Positions 63,288-64,000 of a DNA stretch of 64,000 bases are shown here, one piece after another. Position 1 is the first letter of the stretch. Each line of letters starts with the position of its first letter. The notes beneath the pieces are model-generated. The model worked only from the letters and a program-made list of their open reading frames with translations, ran no database searches and was not told where the DNA came from. Position numbers and translations under genes: made by a program. Origin of the DNA: CAIWHR01 sp963741355 (GTDB lineage: Bacteria > Pseudomonadota > Gammaproteobacteria > Burkholderiales > Casimicrobiaceae); contig CAVUIG010000029.1 in the NCBI GenBank assembly GCA_963741355.1, positions 153,512 through 217,511 on the forward strand, read 5' to 3'.

Positions 63288-63585
63288 ATGAAACGTAGCT
63301 GGCATGCACTCGCCGGGGCGCTCGCACTTGCGGCGACCGCCGCGTTCGCGGCGAACCCCGTGGCTTCGCAAGCTTCGATTCCCAAGACTCAATGCGACTG
63401 GCCCTCGCCGATAGCGGCCAAACGGGGGCGGAGGCCGTCGGGTCGGCAACACCGCGCAGCTATCCTGCGAACGAGGCAGGGGTCCGTCGGGCCGCAGCGG
63501 AAGGCCCGGAAGCACTGCGCCGCTATCTTGGCGGACTCGGATGGTCTACAACTACTACTTCTGGGACTTCGTTAAGCAAGAGTGA
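63288..63585 (+). pseudogene. Small secreted protein gene with frameshifts
   Basis: ATG 63288 encodes a clear signal peptide (MKRSWHALAGALALAATAAF, then AANP). The reading then moves between frames: a middle part SGQTGAEAVGSATPRSYPAN, EAGVRRAAAEGPEALRRY and an end RTRMVYNYYFWDFVKQE-stop at 63583-63585. The aromatic C-terminus looks real and recalls small conserved periplasmic proteins. At least two indels are needed to join the parts (near 63400 and 63520). No function known. Second small exported gene after the regulator. Confidence 0.45.
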
Positions 63586-63919
63586 TTCGCAGTCTGGGTA
63601 GTGCAGTCTTTCACATGGGCACGGCCACCGCATGTAGTGCGCGGGCCACAGGCCCGACACCTCGCAGCAGGTGCCGACGACAGGTCGGGCACATAACGAG
63701 TGCCTGCTGCCGGTCGATAGCGCCATCGAACGACCGCTCTCGGCGACTTAGCTGTACGGCCGCTTCTGGCCGAAAGCGGAAACTCGCATTGAGGCGCGAA
63801 CAGGTGATCGAAGCGCGATGTCCGAAGGCTAAAACGGCCCGGCGAATGGCGAGCCGCTGATCGGGTTATAAGGCCGACGGCTGGGCGCAACGGATTCCAT
63901 ACCGTCTGGCGGAGGCCAT
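63586..63919. other. Gap without a recognisable gene
   Basis: About 330 bases with no convincing coding frame. It contains the hairpin CCGCTTCTGGCCGAAAGCGG at 63760-63779. A similar CCGCTTCTGG lies at 58964-58973 next to the left end of the IS3 element, suggesting a dispersed extragenic repeat. Confidence 0.4.
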
Positions 63920-64000
63920 TCAATCCGCGGTGGCCGCGGCCGCCTGTTCCGCCCGCCTTGCCCGGCGTGCACGCAATCCGCGCCCACGCAGCAACAGATA
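63920..64000 (-). CDS. C-terminal end of an unidentified protein (truncated by window end)
   Basis: 26 codons enter from the right edge and end at TGA 63922-63920: YLLLRGRGLRARRARRAEQA then AAATAD. A hydrophobic stretch followed by Arg/Ala-rich charge suggests the cytoplasmic tail of a membrane protein. Too short to identify. Confidence 0.4.
   Translation of the reverse strand, partial: YLLLRGRGLRARRARRAEQAAAATAD

Noticed and set aside
63555..63923. Minus-strand 122-codon frame near the right end
   Set aside because: Cys/Arg-rich reading with no domain, antisense to the small secreted gene's end and to a hairpin repeat; looks like chance.
1..64000. CRISPR array, prophage or integron
   Set aside because: No regularly spaced repeats, no phage structural genes or integrase other than the IS3 transposase were seen.

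Overview
The window is a GC-rich chromosomal segment that looks like a betaproteobacterium, most likely Burkholderiales-like. The evidence is gene order and family content: thrS-infC-rpmI-rplT-pheST-ihfA-merR-tRNA-Pro, a PhaM-type PHA-granule protein, a TctB-TctA-TctC transporter with a Bug-type receptor, the Bpt/Aat pair, and PilS/PilR beside AmpD. At least 18 otherwise well-conserved genes carry single-base indels (thrS alone has about a dozen). The protein reads on in another frame with family motifs intact, so most indels look like consensus or assembly errors rather than decay. I give such genes as one CDS spanning the frames and mark where the frame changes.

Layout. 1-6.2 kb: type II secretion genes gspG-H-I-J-K-L-M-N and a DUF1624 membrane protein. 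6.2-13.9 kb: tRNA-Val, a candidate Thr leader-peptide attenuator, thrS, infC (AUA start), rpmI, rplT, pheS, pheT, ihfA, a MerR regulator and tRNA-Pro. 14.1-23 kb: a diffusible-signal-factor (DSF) type locus with RpfG-like HD-GYP regulator, RpfF-like synthase, a beta-ketoacyl-ACP synthase, an acyl carrier protein, an RpfC-like hybrid kinase, an alpha/beta hydrolase and a fatty-acid desaturase. 23-28.9 kb: N-degron transferases bpt and aat, tag, tRNA-Arg, a YbhB-like protein, a GST, PhaM and a GlcD-type FAD oxidase. 28.9-34.4 kb: pilS-pilR, ampD, yciB-bolA-PPIase. 34.6-39.2 kb: tctBAC and a gamma-glutamyltransferase. 39.2-47.1 kb (minus): gamma-carbonic anhydrase, purL and gltIJKL. 47.3-57.5 kb: Nnr, quinone reductase, DUF190-CrcB, 2-keto-3-deoxy sugar acid genes (kdgK, dgoA, dgoK), moaED, a beta-barrel protein, mobB, an EcsC-like protein and a SRAP protein. 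57.6-64 kb: an accessory, less GC-rich end with a class III nucleotidyl cyclase, an IS3-family element, a large winged-helix/P-loop/TPR regulator, two broken small exported-protein genes and the tail of one more gene.

How parts work together. In the DSF-like locus, RpfF would make an unsaturated fatty-acid signal from acyl-ACP, RpfC would sense it and RpfG would hydrolyse cyclic-di-GMP in response. What stands out is that the locus also carries its own condensing enzyme, carrier protein, desaturase and hydrolase, which suggests a dedicated mini-pathway that customises the signal. The two other points I rate highest are the candidate attenuator before thrS (leader peptide, antiterminator and terminator in the right order) and a palindrome placed exactly over the -10 element of purL.
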